Source: Luteimonas viscosa
GTDB lineage: Bacteria > Pseudomonadota > Gammaproteobacteria > Xanthomonadales > Xanthomonadaceae
Assembly: GCF_008244685.1 (NCBI RefSeq)
Contig: NZ_VTFT01000001.1
Coordinates: 2,893,248-2,957,247, forward strand
DNA length: 64,000 nt
Reading direction: 5' to 3'
Made by a program: the position numbers and the translations under genes. The notes below the pieces were generated by a model. It did not search any database. It worked only from the letters and a program-made list of their open reading frames with translations, and was not told the origin of the DNA. Shown in pieces: positions 8,790-18,045 of this stretch (within the stretch, counting starts at the first letter, position 1; each line of letters starts with the position of its first letter).

Positions 8790-10390
8790 ACCCAGCCAGC
8801 CAGGATGCCGTGCAGCCCAAGGTCACGGCGATCACCCGGATGCTCGATGCGATCGAACGCGTCGGCAACCGCCTGCCCGATCCCGCGGTCCTGTTCCTGC
8901 TGCTGATGCTGGCGGTGTGGGTGGTGTCGGCGCTGCTGTCGAACGTGGCGTTCAGCGAGATCGATCCGCGCTCGATCGACGCCGAGAACCCCGGCGGCAG
9001 CCCGCTGCAGGTGGTCAACCTGCTCTCGGGCGCGAGCCTGGCGGCGTTCATGGCGCAGATGGTGCCGACCTTCGTCAACTTCCCGCCGCTGGGCGTGGTG
9101 CTGGTGGCGATGCTCGGCCTCGGCGTCGCCGAACATACCGGCTTCATCAGCGCCGGCCTGCGCGCGATCCTCTCGGTCACGCCGAAGATGCTGCTCACGC
9201 CGATGCTGGTCGCGGTGGGGATCCTGAGCCATGTCGCGGTCGACGCCGGCTACGTGCTGGTGATCCCGCTCGGCGCGGTGATCTTCTACGCCGCCGGCCG
9301 CCATCCGCTGGCGGGCATCGCGGCGGCGTTCGCGGGGGTGTCGGGCGGCTTCAGCGCCACGATGTTCGTGCCGTCGAGCCTGGACCCGTTGCTGGCGGGG
9401 CTCACCCAGGCCTCGGCGCATCTGGTCGATCCGACCGTGCAGATCAACCCGCTCAACAACTACGTCTTCACCACCGCCTCGTCGTTCCTGGTGATCGCGG
9501 TCGGCTGGTTCCTGACCGATCGCGTGATCGAGCCGCGCCTGCGAGGTACCGCGGTCGACGGCGATCCGGCGGACATGCCGGTGCTCGATCCGCTGAAGCC
9601 GCAGGAGCGCCGCGGCCTGACCCTTGCCATGGTGGCGATGGTGGCGACGCTCGCGCTGTTCATGCTCACGCTGCTGATCCCGGGCACGCCGTGGGCGGCG
9701 CCCGCCGACCAGGTACCCGCGGCCACGCATCCTCTGCTGGCGCCGGTGGCGCCGCTGATGCGCTCGATCGTGGCGCTGATCTTCATCTTCTTCCTGGTGC
9801 CCGGCGTGGTCTACGGCTACGTTTCGGGCAGCGTGAAGACCCATCGCGACGTCATCGCCGGCATGAGCAAGGCGATGAGCGGGATGGGCTACTACATCGT
9901 CATGGCGTTCTTCTGCGCGCAGTTCATCTACGCCTTCGGCCAGAGCAACCTGGGCGCGCTGCTGGCGATCAAGGGCGCCAACGCGCTGCAGGCGATGGGC
10001 CTGCACACCAGCATCACGCTGATCGGACTGGTGCTGCTGTCGGGCTTCGTCAACCTGCTGATCGGCTCGGCCTCGGCGAAGTGGGCGCTGATCGGCGCGA
10101 TCATGGTGCCGATGATGATGCAGCTGGGCATTTCGCCCGACCTCACCCAGGCTGCCTACCGCGTGGGCGATTCGAGCACCAACATCATCACCCCGCTGCT
10201 GCCGTACTTCCCGCTGATCGTGGTGTTCTGCCGCAAGTACGTGAAGGACAGCGGCGTCGGCACCCTGCTGGCGCTGATGCTGCCGTTCTCGGTCACGCTG
10301 CTGGTGTGCTGGACCGCGTTCCTGCTGGGGTTCTGGGCCCTCGACATCCCGCTGGGCACCGGCGCGCACCACGCCTACCCGGCCGGTTGA
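8786..10390 (+). CDS. abgT: AbgT-family transporter
   Basis: 534-residue integral membrane protein with about a dozen hydrophobic segments. It matches the AbgT family: NRLPDPAVLFLLLMLAVWV near the start, GLGVAEHTGFISAGLRAIL, GGFSATMFVPSSLDPLLAGL, and near the end GSASAKWALIGAIMVPMMM and YRVGDSSTNIITPLLPYFPL. Known members import p-aminobenzoyl-glutamate or export antimetabolites such as sulfonamides. It overlaps the Nudix gene by four bases and sits in a unit with tryptophan dioxygenase, so an aromatic amine related to kynurenine or anthranilate is a possible alternative substrate (inference). Confidence 0.9.
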   Translation: MNPASQDAVQPKVTAITRMLDAIERVGNRLPDPAVLFLLLMLAVWVVSALLSNVAFSEIDPRSIDAENPGGSPLQVVNLLSGASLAAFMAQMVPTFVNFPPLGVVLVAMLGLGVAEHTGFISAGLRAILSVTPKMLLTPMLVAVGILSHVAVDAGYVLVIPLGAVIFYAAGRHPLAGIAAAFAGVSGGFSATMFVPSSLDPLLAGLTQASAHLVDPTVQINPLNNYVFTTASSFLVIAVGWFLTDRVIEPRLRGTAVDGDPADMPVLDPLKPQERRGLTLAMVAMVATLALFMLTLLIPGTPWAAPADQVPAATHPLLAPVAPLMRSIVALIFIFFLVPGVVYGYVSGSVKTHRDVIAGMSKAMSGMGYYIVMAFFCAQFIYAFGQSNLGALLAIKGANALQAMGLHTSITLIGLVLLSGFVNLLIGSASAKWALIGAIMVPMMMQLGISPDLTQAAYRVGDSSTNIITPLLPYFPLIVVFCRKYVKDSGVGTLLALMLPFSVTLLVCWTAFLLGFWALDIPLGTGAHHAYPAG

Positions 10391-10553
10391 GGGCCGGGGG
10401 GCGGGCGGGTGCGCCGTCCCCCACTTTCCTTATTGCCCGTCCGCGGCTAAGTTGCCGCTGAAACCGGCGGCCCCGCGTGGCCGCGCGCCGACGTTCCTGC
10501 CGGACTCCACCCCGGCCTGACGTCCCACGACCGCAGCAGGGGAGTTGTATCGA

Positions 10554-12086
10554 ATGAGTTCCAGCAACCGCGTCGAACCCGCAGGTCCCGGGATGGAGCG
10601 CCCGGTGGACGGCGCCGCCATCCCCGAGTTCGCCCAGGTCCTGGGCCATCCGCGTCCGCTGTGGATGCTGTTCATGACCGAGTTCTGGGAGCGCTTCGCG
10701 TTCTACGGCATGCGCTGGGCGCTGGTGCTGTACATCGTGGCCCAGTTCCACAACGGCGACGCCTCCGGCGAGGCGCCGGCGAGCGAGCTGTACGGCGCCT
10801 ACCTCGCGCTGGTGTATGCGGCCGCGATCTTCGGCGGCTATGTCGCCGACAAGCTGATCGGGTACCAGCGCTCGATCCTGCTGGGCGCGGTGTTCATGGC
10901 GGCCGGCCTGTTCCTGATCATGCTGCCGAGCGAGCAGTGGCTCAAGCTGGGGCTGGCGACGGTGATCGTCGGCAACGGCCTGTTCAAGCCGATCATCTCG
11001 ACCATGGTCGGCAAGCTCTACGCCACCGCCGACGAGCGGCGCGATTCGGGCTTCACCATCTTCTACATGGGCATCAACATGGGCGCCTTCATCGCGCCGA
11101 TCCTGACCGGCGTGCTGGCCGAGAAGGTGTTCGGCAGCGACGGCATGCCCGCCTACAAGACGGTGTTCATGGCCTCCGGCATCGGCATGGTGCTGAGCCT
11201 GGTGTGGTTCTGGTTCGGGCGCAGCCAGCTCAAGGGCATCGGTGCGCCGGCGGCCGATGCGATGGGCATGGGGCGCGTGTGGATGGTGACGGTTGGCGCG
11301 ATCGTGGCGATCCCTGTCTACTACTTCCTGCTGACGATCGACGCCGGCCTGCTGAACTGGATCCTGATCGCGCTGTTCGTGGCGCCCGCGGCGATGCTGC
11401 TGGTCGAAGGCATCCGCGAGGGCAGGGTGCAGCGCGACATGGTGATCGCGATGCTGATCATCTTCGGCTTCAACGTGCTGTTCTGGATGTTCTTCGAGCA
11501 GGCCGGCAGCTCGTTCAACTTCCTCGCCCAGAACATCGTCGAGCGCGACCTCGGCGGCTGGATCTTCCCGGTGGGCTGGTTCCAGTCCGTCAACTCGGTC
11601 GCGATCATCACCCTGGCGCCGCTGCTGGCCTGGTTGTGGGTGGCGATGGGGCGGGCCAATCCCTCGATCCCGCGCAAGTTCGGCCTGGGCCTGATCTTCA
11701 ACGGCCTGGCGTTCCTGCTGCTGATGCTGGCGCTGTCGGGGATGGTCGATCCGCAGACCCTGAAGATCCCGTTCTGGACGCTGTTCATGGTCTACGTGAT
11801 CCAGTCGATCGGCGAGCTGTGCCTGTCCCCGATCGGGCTGTCGATGACCACAAAGCTGGCGCCGGCGAAGCTGACCGGCCTGGCCATGGGCGGCTGGTTC
11901 CTGTCGATCGCCATCGGCAACAACCTCTCGGGCATCTTCGCCAGCAGCGTCAGCGGCGAAGGCGGGATGACGGTGGAGTCCGCGCATGCCGGCTACACGT
12001 TCGGCTTCTGGGCGCTGCTCGGCGCCGGCGTGCTGCTGTTCCTGATCGCGCCGCTGATCCAGAAGCTGATGCACGGAGTGAAGTGA
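10554..12086 (+). CDS. POT/PTR2-family proton-coupled peptide transporter
   Basis: 510-residue transporter of the proton-dependent oligopeptide (POT) family, taking up di- and tripeptides across the inner membrane. The diagnostic motif ExxERFxYYG is nearly intact as EFWERFAFYGMRWAL at about residues 43-57, and the second motif appears as GFTIFYMGINMGAFIAP at about 165-181. A central region has the FEQAGSSFNF type signature. Start is the ATG at 10554, giving MSSSNRVEPAG; the frame is open nine bases further upstream from a TTG. Followed by a 450-base repeat-filled gap. Confidence 0.9.
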   Translation: MSSSNRVEPAGPGMERPVDGAAIPEFAQVLGHPRPLWMLFMTEFWERFAFYGMRWALVLYIVAQFHNGDASGEAPASELYGAYLALVYAAAIFGGYVADKLIGYQRSILLGAVFMAAGLFLIMLPSEQWLKLGLATVIVGNGLFKPIISTMVGKLYATADERRDSGFTIFYMGINMGAFIAPILTGVLAEKVFGSDGMPAYKTVFMASGIGMVLSLVWFWFGRSQLKGIGAPAADAMGMGRVWMVTVGAIVAIPVYYFLLTIDAGLLNWILIALFVAPAAMLLVEGIREGRVQRDMVIAMLIIFGFNVLFWMFFEQAGSSFNFLAQNIVERDLGGWIFPVGWFQSVNSVAIITLAPLLAWLWVAMGRANPSIPRKFGLGLIFNGLAFLLLMLALSGMVDPQTLKIPFWTLFMVYVIQSIGELCLSPIGLSMTTKLAPAKLTGLAMGGWFLSIAIGNNLSGIFASSVSGEGGMTVESAHAGYTFGFWALLGAGVLLFLIAPLIQKLMHGVK

Positions 12087-12106
12087 CGCAATGGCCTGCG
12101 CACGCA

Positions 12107-12493
12107 GTGCGCAGCTGCCATTGCGTCATCCCGAGCCGCAGGCGAGGGATCTCCACCAGACGCACGCGCAGCTGTCCCTCCGCCGATCCGCACGGCGTGG
12201 CGTTTCCTGTCGCGCAAGGCGTGCGCAGCTGCCGTTGCGTCATCCCGAGCCGCAGGCGAGGGATCTCCATCAGACGCACGCGCAGCTGTCCCTCCGCCGA
12301 TCCGCACGGCGTGGCGATTCCTGTCGCGCAAGGCGTGCGCAGCTGCCATTGCGTCATCCCGAGCCGCAGGCGGCGAGGGATCTCCATCAGACGCACGCGC
12401 AGCTGTCCCTCCGCCGATCCGCACGGCGTGGCGTTTCCTGTCGCGCAAGGCGTGCGCAGCCGCCGTTGCGTCGTCCCGAGCCGCAGGCGAGGG
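12107..12493 (+). repeat. tandem array, 114-bp unit, about 3.4 copies
   Basis: Three complete near-identical units begin at 12107, 12221 and 12335, and a partial fourth at 12452. The period is 114, 114 and 117 bases; the third unit has an extra GCG triplet. Each unit carries the core GTCATCCCGAGCC...GAGGGATC, which recurs as an inverted pair at 33599-33678. The gap between the two transporter genes (12087-12539) holds nothing else. Because 114 is divisible by three, open frames of 150-212 codons persist on both strands, but they encode only repeats of the same peptide and are not called as genes. Confidence 0.92.
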
Positions 12494-12539
12494 AACCCGC
12501 CCTGATCCGCGCACACAACTCCCGATCGAGCCCAGTCCC

Positions 12540-13883
12540 ATGACCGATACCACCGCGCACGCATTGCCGCGCCCGTCGCCCGCGCAGCGCTGGCTGGCGC
12601 TGATCCTGGTCAGCGTCGCCATGTTCGGCAACTACTACGTCTACGACGCCTTCGGGCCGGTGGTCGACCTGCTGCGCGAGCAGGAAGGCTTCAGCTACGA
12701 CCAGATCAGCATGATCTTCAGCGCCTACAGCGTCGCCGCGGTGCTGGTGCTGCTGGTCGGCGGCTATGTGATCGACCGCTGGGGCACCAAGCGCGCGATC
12801 ACGCTGTTCGCCGTGATCTGCCTCGCGGCCGCGGCGCTGATGGCGTCGACCGCGCGCTTCGAGACCATGCTGGCGGGGCGTTTCCTGCTCGGGCTCGGTG
12901 CCGAGCCGCTGATCGTCGCGGCCACGGCCGTGCTGGCGAAGTGGTTCAAGGGCAAGGAACTGTCGTTCGCGTTCGGCATCAACCTCTCGATCGCGCGGCT
13001 GGGTTCGGCCTCGGCCGACTGGTCGACCTCGTTCGCCAGCCCGCTGTACGCCAACTGGCAGGACCCGCTGTGGCTCGCCACCGGCGTGGCCGCGGTCGGC
13101 GTCACCGCGGCGATGCTGTACTGGACGACCGAGTCGAGGCTCGAGGGGCGCGTGAACCTCGGCCAGGCCGATGCGACCGACAGGCTGGAACTCAAGGGCA
13201 TGTACGCCTTCAGCGCCTCGTACTGGTACATCGTCGGGCTGTGCGTGGTGTTCTACGCCACCGTGTTTCCGTTCCGTGCATTCGCGATCGACTACTTCCA
13301 GCAGGCGCACGGGCTGGACCGCGAGACCGCCGGCATGCTGAGCAGCCTGTTGCCGGTGGCGGCGATCGTGGTGACGCCGCTGTTCGGCCTGTGGGTGGAC
13401 CGGGTGGGGCGGCGATCGCTGTTCATGGCCGTGGGTTCGCTGGCGATGCTGCCGCTGTTCGTGCTGGTGACCTACGCGCCGCCGGGGCCGGACATCGGCA
13501 TCTGGATCCCGTTCGCGGGCAGTGCGCAGGTGCCGCTGACGCTGCTGCTGGTGATGCTGATGCTCGGTGGCGTGTTCTCGCTGATCCCGGCGGTGATGTG
13601 GCCCTCGGTGGCCTACATCGTGCGCGAGAACCGGCTGGGCGCGGCCTATTCGATGATGACCCTGTGCCAGCAGATCGGCGTGGCGCTGGTGCCGCTGGCG
13701 GTGGGGCGGTTCAACACCGCGTTCGCGGCCGGGCCCGGGAATCCGGCGGGCTACGCGCCGGGCATGTGGTTCTATACCGCACTGGCGGGGCTGGGGCTGG
13801 CGTTCTCGTGGCTGCTGTGGCGGGCCGAGTCCGGGCCGGGCGCGCACGGGCTCGAGTACAGCTCCGGCCGCAAGCCGGAGTGA
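12540..13883 (+). CDS. major facilitator superfamily transporter
   Basis: 447-residue protein with about 12 membrane segments and the MFS loop 2-3 motif in the form GGYVIDRWGTKRAI at about residues 74-87; the counterpart in the second half is GLWVDRVGRRSLF. The N-terminal region reads NYYVYDAFGPVVDLLREQEGF. The substrate cannot be told from sequence; the overall look is of a nitrate/sugar phosphate/organic anion type carrier with 12 helices. It stands alone between the repeat array and the MarR gene. The family assignment is firm, the substrate unknown. Confidence 0.85.
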   Translation: MTDTTAHALPRPSPAQRWLALILVSVAMFGNYYVYDAFGPVVDLLREQEGFSYDQISMIFSAYSVAAVLVLLVGGYVIDRWGTKRAITLFAVICLAAAALMASTARFETMLAGRFLLGLGAEPLIVAATAVLAKWFKGKELSFAFGINLSIARLGSASADWSTSFASPLYANWQDPLWLATGVAAVGVTAAMLYWTTESRLEGRVNLGQADATDRLELKGMYAFSASYWYIVGLCVVFYATVFPFRAFAIDYFQQAHGLDRETAGMLSSLLPVAAIVVTPLFGLWVDRVGRRSLFMAVGSLAMLPLFVLVTYAPPGPDIGIWIPFAGSAQVPLTLLLVMLMLGGVFSLIPAVMWPSVAYIVRENRLGAAYSMMTLCQQIGVALVPLAVGRFNTAFAAGPGNPAGYAPGMWFYTALAGLGLAFSWLLWRAESGPGAHGLEYSSGRKPE

Positions 13884-14011
13884 TGTCCCCGCCCGGCGGG
13901 GTGGTTCGCCGTCGACAGGAGCGGGGCGACGACGGCGATGCCGGCGCGTGGATCCGGCGTTTGCCGAAGCGCGCAACGCCGGCATGCGCGCTGCGTGCGG
14001 GCACGGCCCGC

Positions 14012-14491
14012 TCAGATGTGCCGCAGCATCCCGTCCATGCCTTCGCCGGCGAGCTTGTCGATCAGTCGCGACAGCAGTGCGCGTTCCTCTTCCGACAGCG
14101 GCTCGAGCAGGCGCCGTTCGCAGGCCAGGGTCATCGGCGCGACTTCGTCGTAGACCGAATAGCCGGCTTCGGACAGGGTGAGCACCGAGCGGCGGCGATC
14201 GTCGCCGTGGATGTCGCGCTTGAGCAGTTCGCGTTCCAGCAGGCGCGCCACCGCGCGGCTGACCGCCACCTTGTCCATCGCGGTACGCTCGGTCACCTCG
14301 CGCGCCGACAGGCCCGGGTAGCGGCCCAGCACCGCCATTACCCGCCATTCGGTGATCGCCAGGCCGAAGCGGCGGTGGTATTCGCTGGAAATGGCGTTGC
14401 TGACGCGGTTGGACAGGACGCTCAGCCGGTAGGGCACGAAGCGTTCGAGGTCGAGGATCGCATGTTCCTGTGAGACAGCTGGGTCGGACAT
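14012..14491 (-). CDS. MarR-family regulator, divergent from hppD
   Basis: 159-residue winged-helix regulator. The MarR fold is recognisable: GLAITEWRVMAVLGRYPG leading into the helix-turn-helix LSAREVTERTAMDKVAVSRAV, then the wing with the conserved DDRRRSVLTLSEAG. The ATG at 14491 is chosen; a GTG at 14503 in the same frame is possible. It faces hppD across about 90 bases that contain a palindrome inside the hppD promoter, so the simplest reading is a repressor of the hppD-hmgA tyrosine pathway that responds to an aromatic intermediate. That role is inferred from position. Confidence 0.9.
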   Translation of the reverse strand: MSDPAVSQEHAILDLERFVPYRLSVLSNRVSNAISSEYHRRFGLAITEWRVMAVLGRYPGLSAREVTERTAMDKVAVSRAVARLLERELLKRDIHGDDRRRSVLTLSEAGYSVYDEVAPMTLACERRLLEPLSEEERALLSRLIDKLAGEGMDGMLRHI

Positions 14492-14504
14492 GATGCGCTG
14501 CACC

Positions 14505-14533
14505 TTGCTGTTGGTTTCTCGTGAAACTATAGA
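14505..14533 (+). promoter_or_regulatory. hppD promoter with overlapping palindromic operator
   Basis: A -35-like TTGCTG (14505-14510) and a -10-like TATAGA (14528-14533) are separated by exactly 17 bases. The spacer holds the palindrome GTTTC-TCGT-GAAAC (14514-14527), a plausible binding site for the divergent MarR protein: binding there would block RNA polymerase. The stretch is noticeably AT-rich against its surroundings. Confidence 0.55.
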
Positions 14534-14582
14534 ATAGGCAACTCGACGCAGGCCGCGTCGCCTTCCCCGCGAGGAGTATCAC

Positions 14583-15695
14583 ATGACAGCGCAGTCACAG
14601 GCCGCGAACGGCCAGCCCGGCATGCAGGTGGCCACGTTCGAGAATCCGATGGGTATCGACGGCTTCGAATTCGTCGAATACGCCGCGCCCCCGGGCGAGG
14701 CCGGCCATCTCCACGACTACTTCAAGCGCCTGGGCTTCGTGCAGGTCGCGCGCCACCGCACGCGTCCGATCAGCACCTACCGCCAGGGCGACTGCACCTT
14801 CCTGATCAACGAGGATCCCGACTCCTTCGCGGCGCGCTTCGCCGCCGAGCACGGCTCCAGCGCCTGCGGCTTCGCGATCCGTTTCAGCAAGCTGGCCGAA
14901 TGGGTACGCGTGCAGGCGCTGAAGAACGGCGCCGAATCCTTCGACGCGAAGGATGAACTGACCAAGGCGGTGGCCGCCCCGGTGATCAAGGGCATCGGCG
15001 GTTGCATGCTGTACCTGGTCGACCGCTACGACGACAAGGGCACGATCCACGATCCCGACTACGAGATCCTGCCCGGCGCCGAGCTGATGCCGAAGGGCTT
15101 CGGCCTGACCTTCATCGACCACCTCACCCACAACCTCTACCAGGGGAACATGGCGAAGTGGTCGGACTACTACGAGCGGCTGTTCAACTTCCGCGAGATC
15201 CGCTACTTCGACATCAAGGGTGCCAAGACCGGCCTGCTGTCCAAGGCGATGACCGCGCCGGACGGCATGGTGCGCATCCCGCTCAACGAGTCGAGCGATC
15301 CGAAGTCGCAGATCAACGAGTACCTCGACACCTACCACGGCGAGGGCATCCAGCACATCGCCTGCTTCACCGACGACATCTACGACACCGTGGAGAAGAT
15401 GCGCGCTCAGGGCGTGGAGTTCCTCGATACCCCGGACACGTACTTCGAGGTGATCGACCAGCGCATTCCCAACCACGGCGAGGACCTCGAGCGCCTGGCC
15501 AGGAACAAGATCCTGATCGACGCCGACGTCGAGACCAGGCAGCGCAAGCTGTTGCAGATCTTCACCACCAATGCGCTGGGGCCGATCTTCTTCGAGATCA
15601 TCCAGCGCAAGGGCAACGAGGGCTTCGGCGAAGGCAATTTCCAGGCGCTGTTCGAGAGCATCGAGCGCGACCAGATGAAGCGCGGGGTGCTGTAG
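14583..15695 (+). CDS. hppD: 4-hydroxyphenylpyruvate dioxygenase
   Basis: 370-residue non-heme iron enzyme that turns 4-hydroxyphenylpyruvate into homogentisate, the second step of tyrosine breakdown. It has two vicinal-oxygen-chelate domains. The three iron ligands are visible: His in [10 protein letters not shown] (about residue 180), His in [11 protein letters not shown] (about 259) and Glu in [13 protein letters not shown] (about 338). Length is typical of bacterial HPPD. A GAGGAG-like ribosome site precedes the ATG. hmgA follows after 91 bases on the same strand, and a MarR regulator lies opposite. Confidence 0.97.
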   Translation: MTAQSQAANGQPGMQVATFENPMGIDGFEFVEYAAPPGEAGHLHDYFKRLGFVQVARHRTRPISTYRQGDCTFLINEDPDSFAARFAAEHGSSACGFAIRFSKLAEWVRVQALKNGAESFDAKDELTKAVAAPVIKGIGGCMLYLVDRYDDKGTIHDPDYEILPGAELMPKGFGLTFIDHLTHNLYQGNMAKWSDYYERLFNFREIRYFDIKGAKTGLLSKAMTAPDGMVRIPLNESSDPKSQINEYLDTYHGEGIQHIACFTDDIYDTVEKMRAQGVEFLDTPDTYFEVIDQRIPNHGEDLERLARNKILIDADVETRQRKLLQIFTTNALGPIFFEIIQRKGNEGFGEGNFQALFESIERDQMKRGVL

Positions 15696-15786
15696 GGCGG
15701 GTGCCGCGAGGCAGGCGGTACGCGTCCGGGCGGCCGGATGCGCGGTGGGTGAAGACGCGGGCCCCGGCCCGCCCGACGGAGGCGTC

Positions 15787-17082
15787 ATGACGAGCAACGG
15801 CTACATGTCCGGCTTCGGCAACGAGTTCGCGACCGAGGCGATCCCCGGCGCCCTGCCGGTCGGGCGCAATTCGCCGCAGAAGGTGGCGCACGGGCTCTAC
15901 GCGGAGCAGTTGACCGGCACCGCGTTCACCGCGCCGCGCGGCGCGAACCGCCGCAGCTGGCTGTACCGGATCCGCCCGGCGGCGATGCACGGCCGCTTCG
16001 AGCCGTTCGCGCAGCCGCGCCTGCACGACCGCTTCGGCGAGGCGCCGGTCTCGCCCGACCAGATGCGCTGGAACCCGCTGCCGCTGCCCGAGGCGCCGAC
16101 CGATTTCGTCGAGGGCCTGTACACCGTCGCCGGCAACGGCGGCAGCGACGCGCATGCCGGCGTCGGCATCCACCTGTACGCGGCCAACACCTCGATGCGC
16201 GGGCGCTACTTCTACAGCGCCGACGGCGAGCTGCTGATCGTGCCGCAGTTGGGACGCCTGCGCGTGGCCACCGAACTGGGCCTGCTCGATGTCGAGCCCC
16301 AGGAGATCGTGGTGGTGCCGCGTGGCGTGCGCTTCCGCGTGGAACTGCCCGACGGGGCCTCGCGCGGCTACGTCTGCGAGAACTTCGGCGCGCTGCTGCG
16401 CCTGCCCGACCTCGGGCCGATCGGGTCCAACGGGCTGGCGAATCCGCGCGACTTCCTGACGCCGGTCGCCGCCTGGGAGGACCTCGAGGGCGGCTTCGAG
16501 CTGATCGCGAAGTTCGGCGGCCATCTGTGGCACGCGCCGATCGATCATTCGCCGCTGGACGTGGTCGCCTGGCACGGCAACTACGCGCCCTACAAGTACG
16601 ACCTGCGGCGCTTCAACACCATCGGTTCGATCAGCTTCGACCACCCCGACCCGAGCATCTTCCTGGTGCTGACGTCGCCCACCGACACCCCGGGCGTGGG
16701 CAACCTCGACTTCGCGATCTTCCCGCCGCGCTGGCTGGTGCAGCAGGACACGTTCCGCCCGCCGTGGTTCCACCGCAACGTCGCCAGCGAGTTCATGGGC
16801 CTGGTGCACGGCGCCTACGACGCCAAGGCCGAGGGATTCGCACCCGGCGGCTGTTCGCTGCACAACTGCATGAGCGGGCACGGACCGGATGCGGCGACGT
16901 TCGACAAGGCCTCCGGTGCCGACCTGTCGCAGCCCGACGTGATCGCAGACACGATGGCCTTCATGTTCGAGACCCGTGGCGTGCTCAGGCCGAGCCGGCA
17001 GGCGGTCGACGCCGCGCACCGCCAGCGCGACTACCAGGCCTGCTGGGCGGGCCTGCGCAAGCACTTCGCGCCGCCGCGCTGA
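15787..17082 (+). CDS. hmgA: homogentisate 1,2-dioxygenase
   Basis: 431-residue cupin-type iron enzyme that opens the ring of homogentisate to maleylacetoacetate. It begins with the family signature [13 protein letters not shown], and later shows [20 protein letters not shown] and [13 protein letters not shown], which supply the iron-binding His and Glu residues, then [11 protein letters not shown]. The frame is open 14 codons upstream, but the ATG at 15787 fits the conserved N-terminus. The product is handled by maiA and fah, which lie 32 kb away in this window rather than in this operon. Confidence 0.97.
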   Translation: MTSNGYMSGFGNEFATEAIPGALPVGRNSPQKVAHGLYAEQLTGTAFTAPRGANRRSWLYRIRPAAMHGRFEPFAQPRLHDRFGEAPVSPDQMRWNPLPLPEAPTDFVEGLYTVAGNGGSDAHAGVGIHLYAANTSMRGRYFYSADGELLIVPQLGRLRVATELGLLDVEPQEIVVVPRGVRFRVELPDGASRGYVCENFGALLRLPDLGPIGSNGLANPRDFLTPVAAWEDLEGGFELIAKFGGHLWHAPIDHSPLDVVAWHGNYAPYKYDLRRFNTIGSISFDHPDPSIFLVLTSPTDTPGVGNLDFAIFPPRWLVQQDTFRPPWFHRNVASEFMGLVHGAYDAKAEGFAPGGCSLHNCMSGHGPDAATFDKASGADLSQPDVIADTMAFMFETRGVLRPSRQAVDAAHRQRDYQACWAGLRKHFAPPR

Positions 17083-17277
17083 GCGTCTACCGGGCCGGCA
17101 TGGGGACCGGATCGGGCGGGGTCGCCGCGGGCTTCGCGTGCGGCGCCGATGTCGGGCGATGCCGACCGGCATCGTCGTCGGCGGCCCTGCCGGGACCGCG
17201 GTGCACGCCTGCGTCGTCACGATGCTCACGCGGCGCGTGGCAGGCTGCCCTCGCCAGCCACCTTCCGGAGCCGAAGC

Positions 17278-17937
17278 ATGCGCCTGCAGACCCTGCTCAT
17301 CGCCACCCTCCTCGCCGCCCTGTGCGCCTGCTCCGCGCAACGCGAAGAGCCCGATCCGGCGGTGCCTGCCGTCGATGCCGATGTGCCGGCCGCGCAGGCT
17401 GTCGACCAGCCGGAGCAGGACGTGCCCCCCGCAACCGCGAGTGCCGAGGCGCTGGGCTCCCTGCGCGTCGGTGCGCCTGCCGAGGGCACCATCACCTTCG
17501 CCGGCTTCGGTCCCGCGGCGTTCGGCGCGAGTCCCGAGGCGGTGCGCCAGGCCTGGGGCGGCGACCTCGGCGACGAACAGCCCGCCGAAGCCGGCGGTTG
17601 CCATTACCTGATCCCGCAGCCGCTCGGCAGCGAGGGTTACCGCACTGCCTTCATGATCGAGGGCGACCGCTTCGTGCGGATCGACGTGCGCGACGCGTCG
17701 GTGACCGCGCCCGGTGGCGCGAAGGTCGGGATGACCGGCGACGAAGTCCGCGCCCTGTACCAAGGCCGCGTCGAGGAGCAGCCGCACAAGTACGATCCCG
17801 AGGGCAGGGTGCTGCGGGTGACCGACGCCGATGGCGGCGAGGCCGCGCTGGTGCTGGAACTCGATGCGGACGGCCTGGTCGACACATGGCGCATCGGGGT
17901 GCCGCCGCAGGTGGATTACGTCGAGGGCTGTTCCTGA
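17278..17937 (+). CDS. putative lipoprotein of unknown function
   Basis: 219-residue protein with a lipoprotein signal: a positively charged start, a Leu/Ala-rich core and the lipobox LCAC with the acylated Cys at about residue 18. An acidic, Pro/Ala-rich linker (about 20-65) leads to a globular C-terminal domain containing FAGFGPAAFGASPEAVRQAWG, a form often seen in small periplasmic proteins of this family group. No catalytic motif is recognised. Start is set by the signal peptide. It is followed by a hairpin and is probably a single-gene unit. Confidence 0.8.
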   Translation: MRLQTLLIATLLAALCACSAQREEPDPAVPAVDADVPAAQAVDQPEQDVPPATASAEALGSLRVGAPAEGTITFAGFGPAAFGASPEAVRQAWGGDLGDEQPAEAGGCHYLIPQPLGSEGYRTAFMIEGDRFVRIDVRDASVTAPGGAKVGMTGDEVRALYQGRVEEQPHKYDPEGRVLRVTDADGGEAALVLELDADGLVDTWRIGVPPQVDYVEGCS

Positions 17938-17940
17938 CGC

Positions 17941-17960
17941 CGGCGCCCGTCCGGGCGCCG
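17941..17960 (+). terminator. hairpin after the lipoprotein gene
   Basis: Perfect palindrome CGGCGCCCG-TC-CGGGCGCCG a few bases beyond the lipoprotein stop. No T-run follows, so termination is likely but not certain. Confidence 0.4.
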
Positions 17961-18045
17961 ATCGGCCATCCGGGTGCCCTGGTCATTGGCGCTCGCCGGA
18001 GCCGACCCATAGAATCGCGGACCGACCGGTGGAAGGGATGTCGCG

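Noticed and set aside
12091..12564. Open frames of 150-212 codons on both strands over the tandem array
   Set aside because: They consist of a 38-residue unit repeated because the DNA repeat length is divisible by three; no ribosome site, no family resemblance, and they conflict with each other.
14491..14503. GTG start for the MarR regulator at 14503
   Set aside because: Possible, but the ATG at 14491 is the more usual start and both give the same functional protein.
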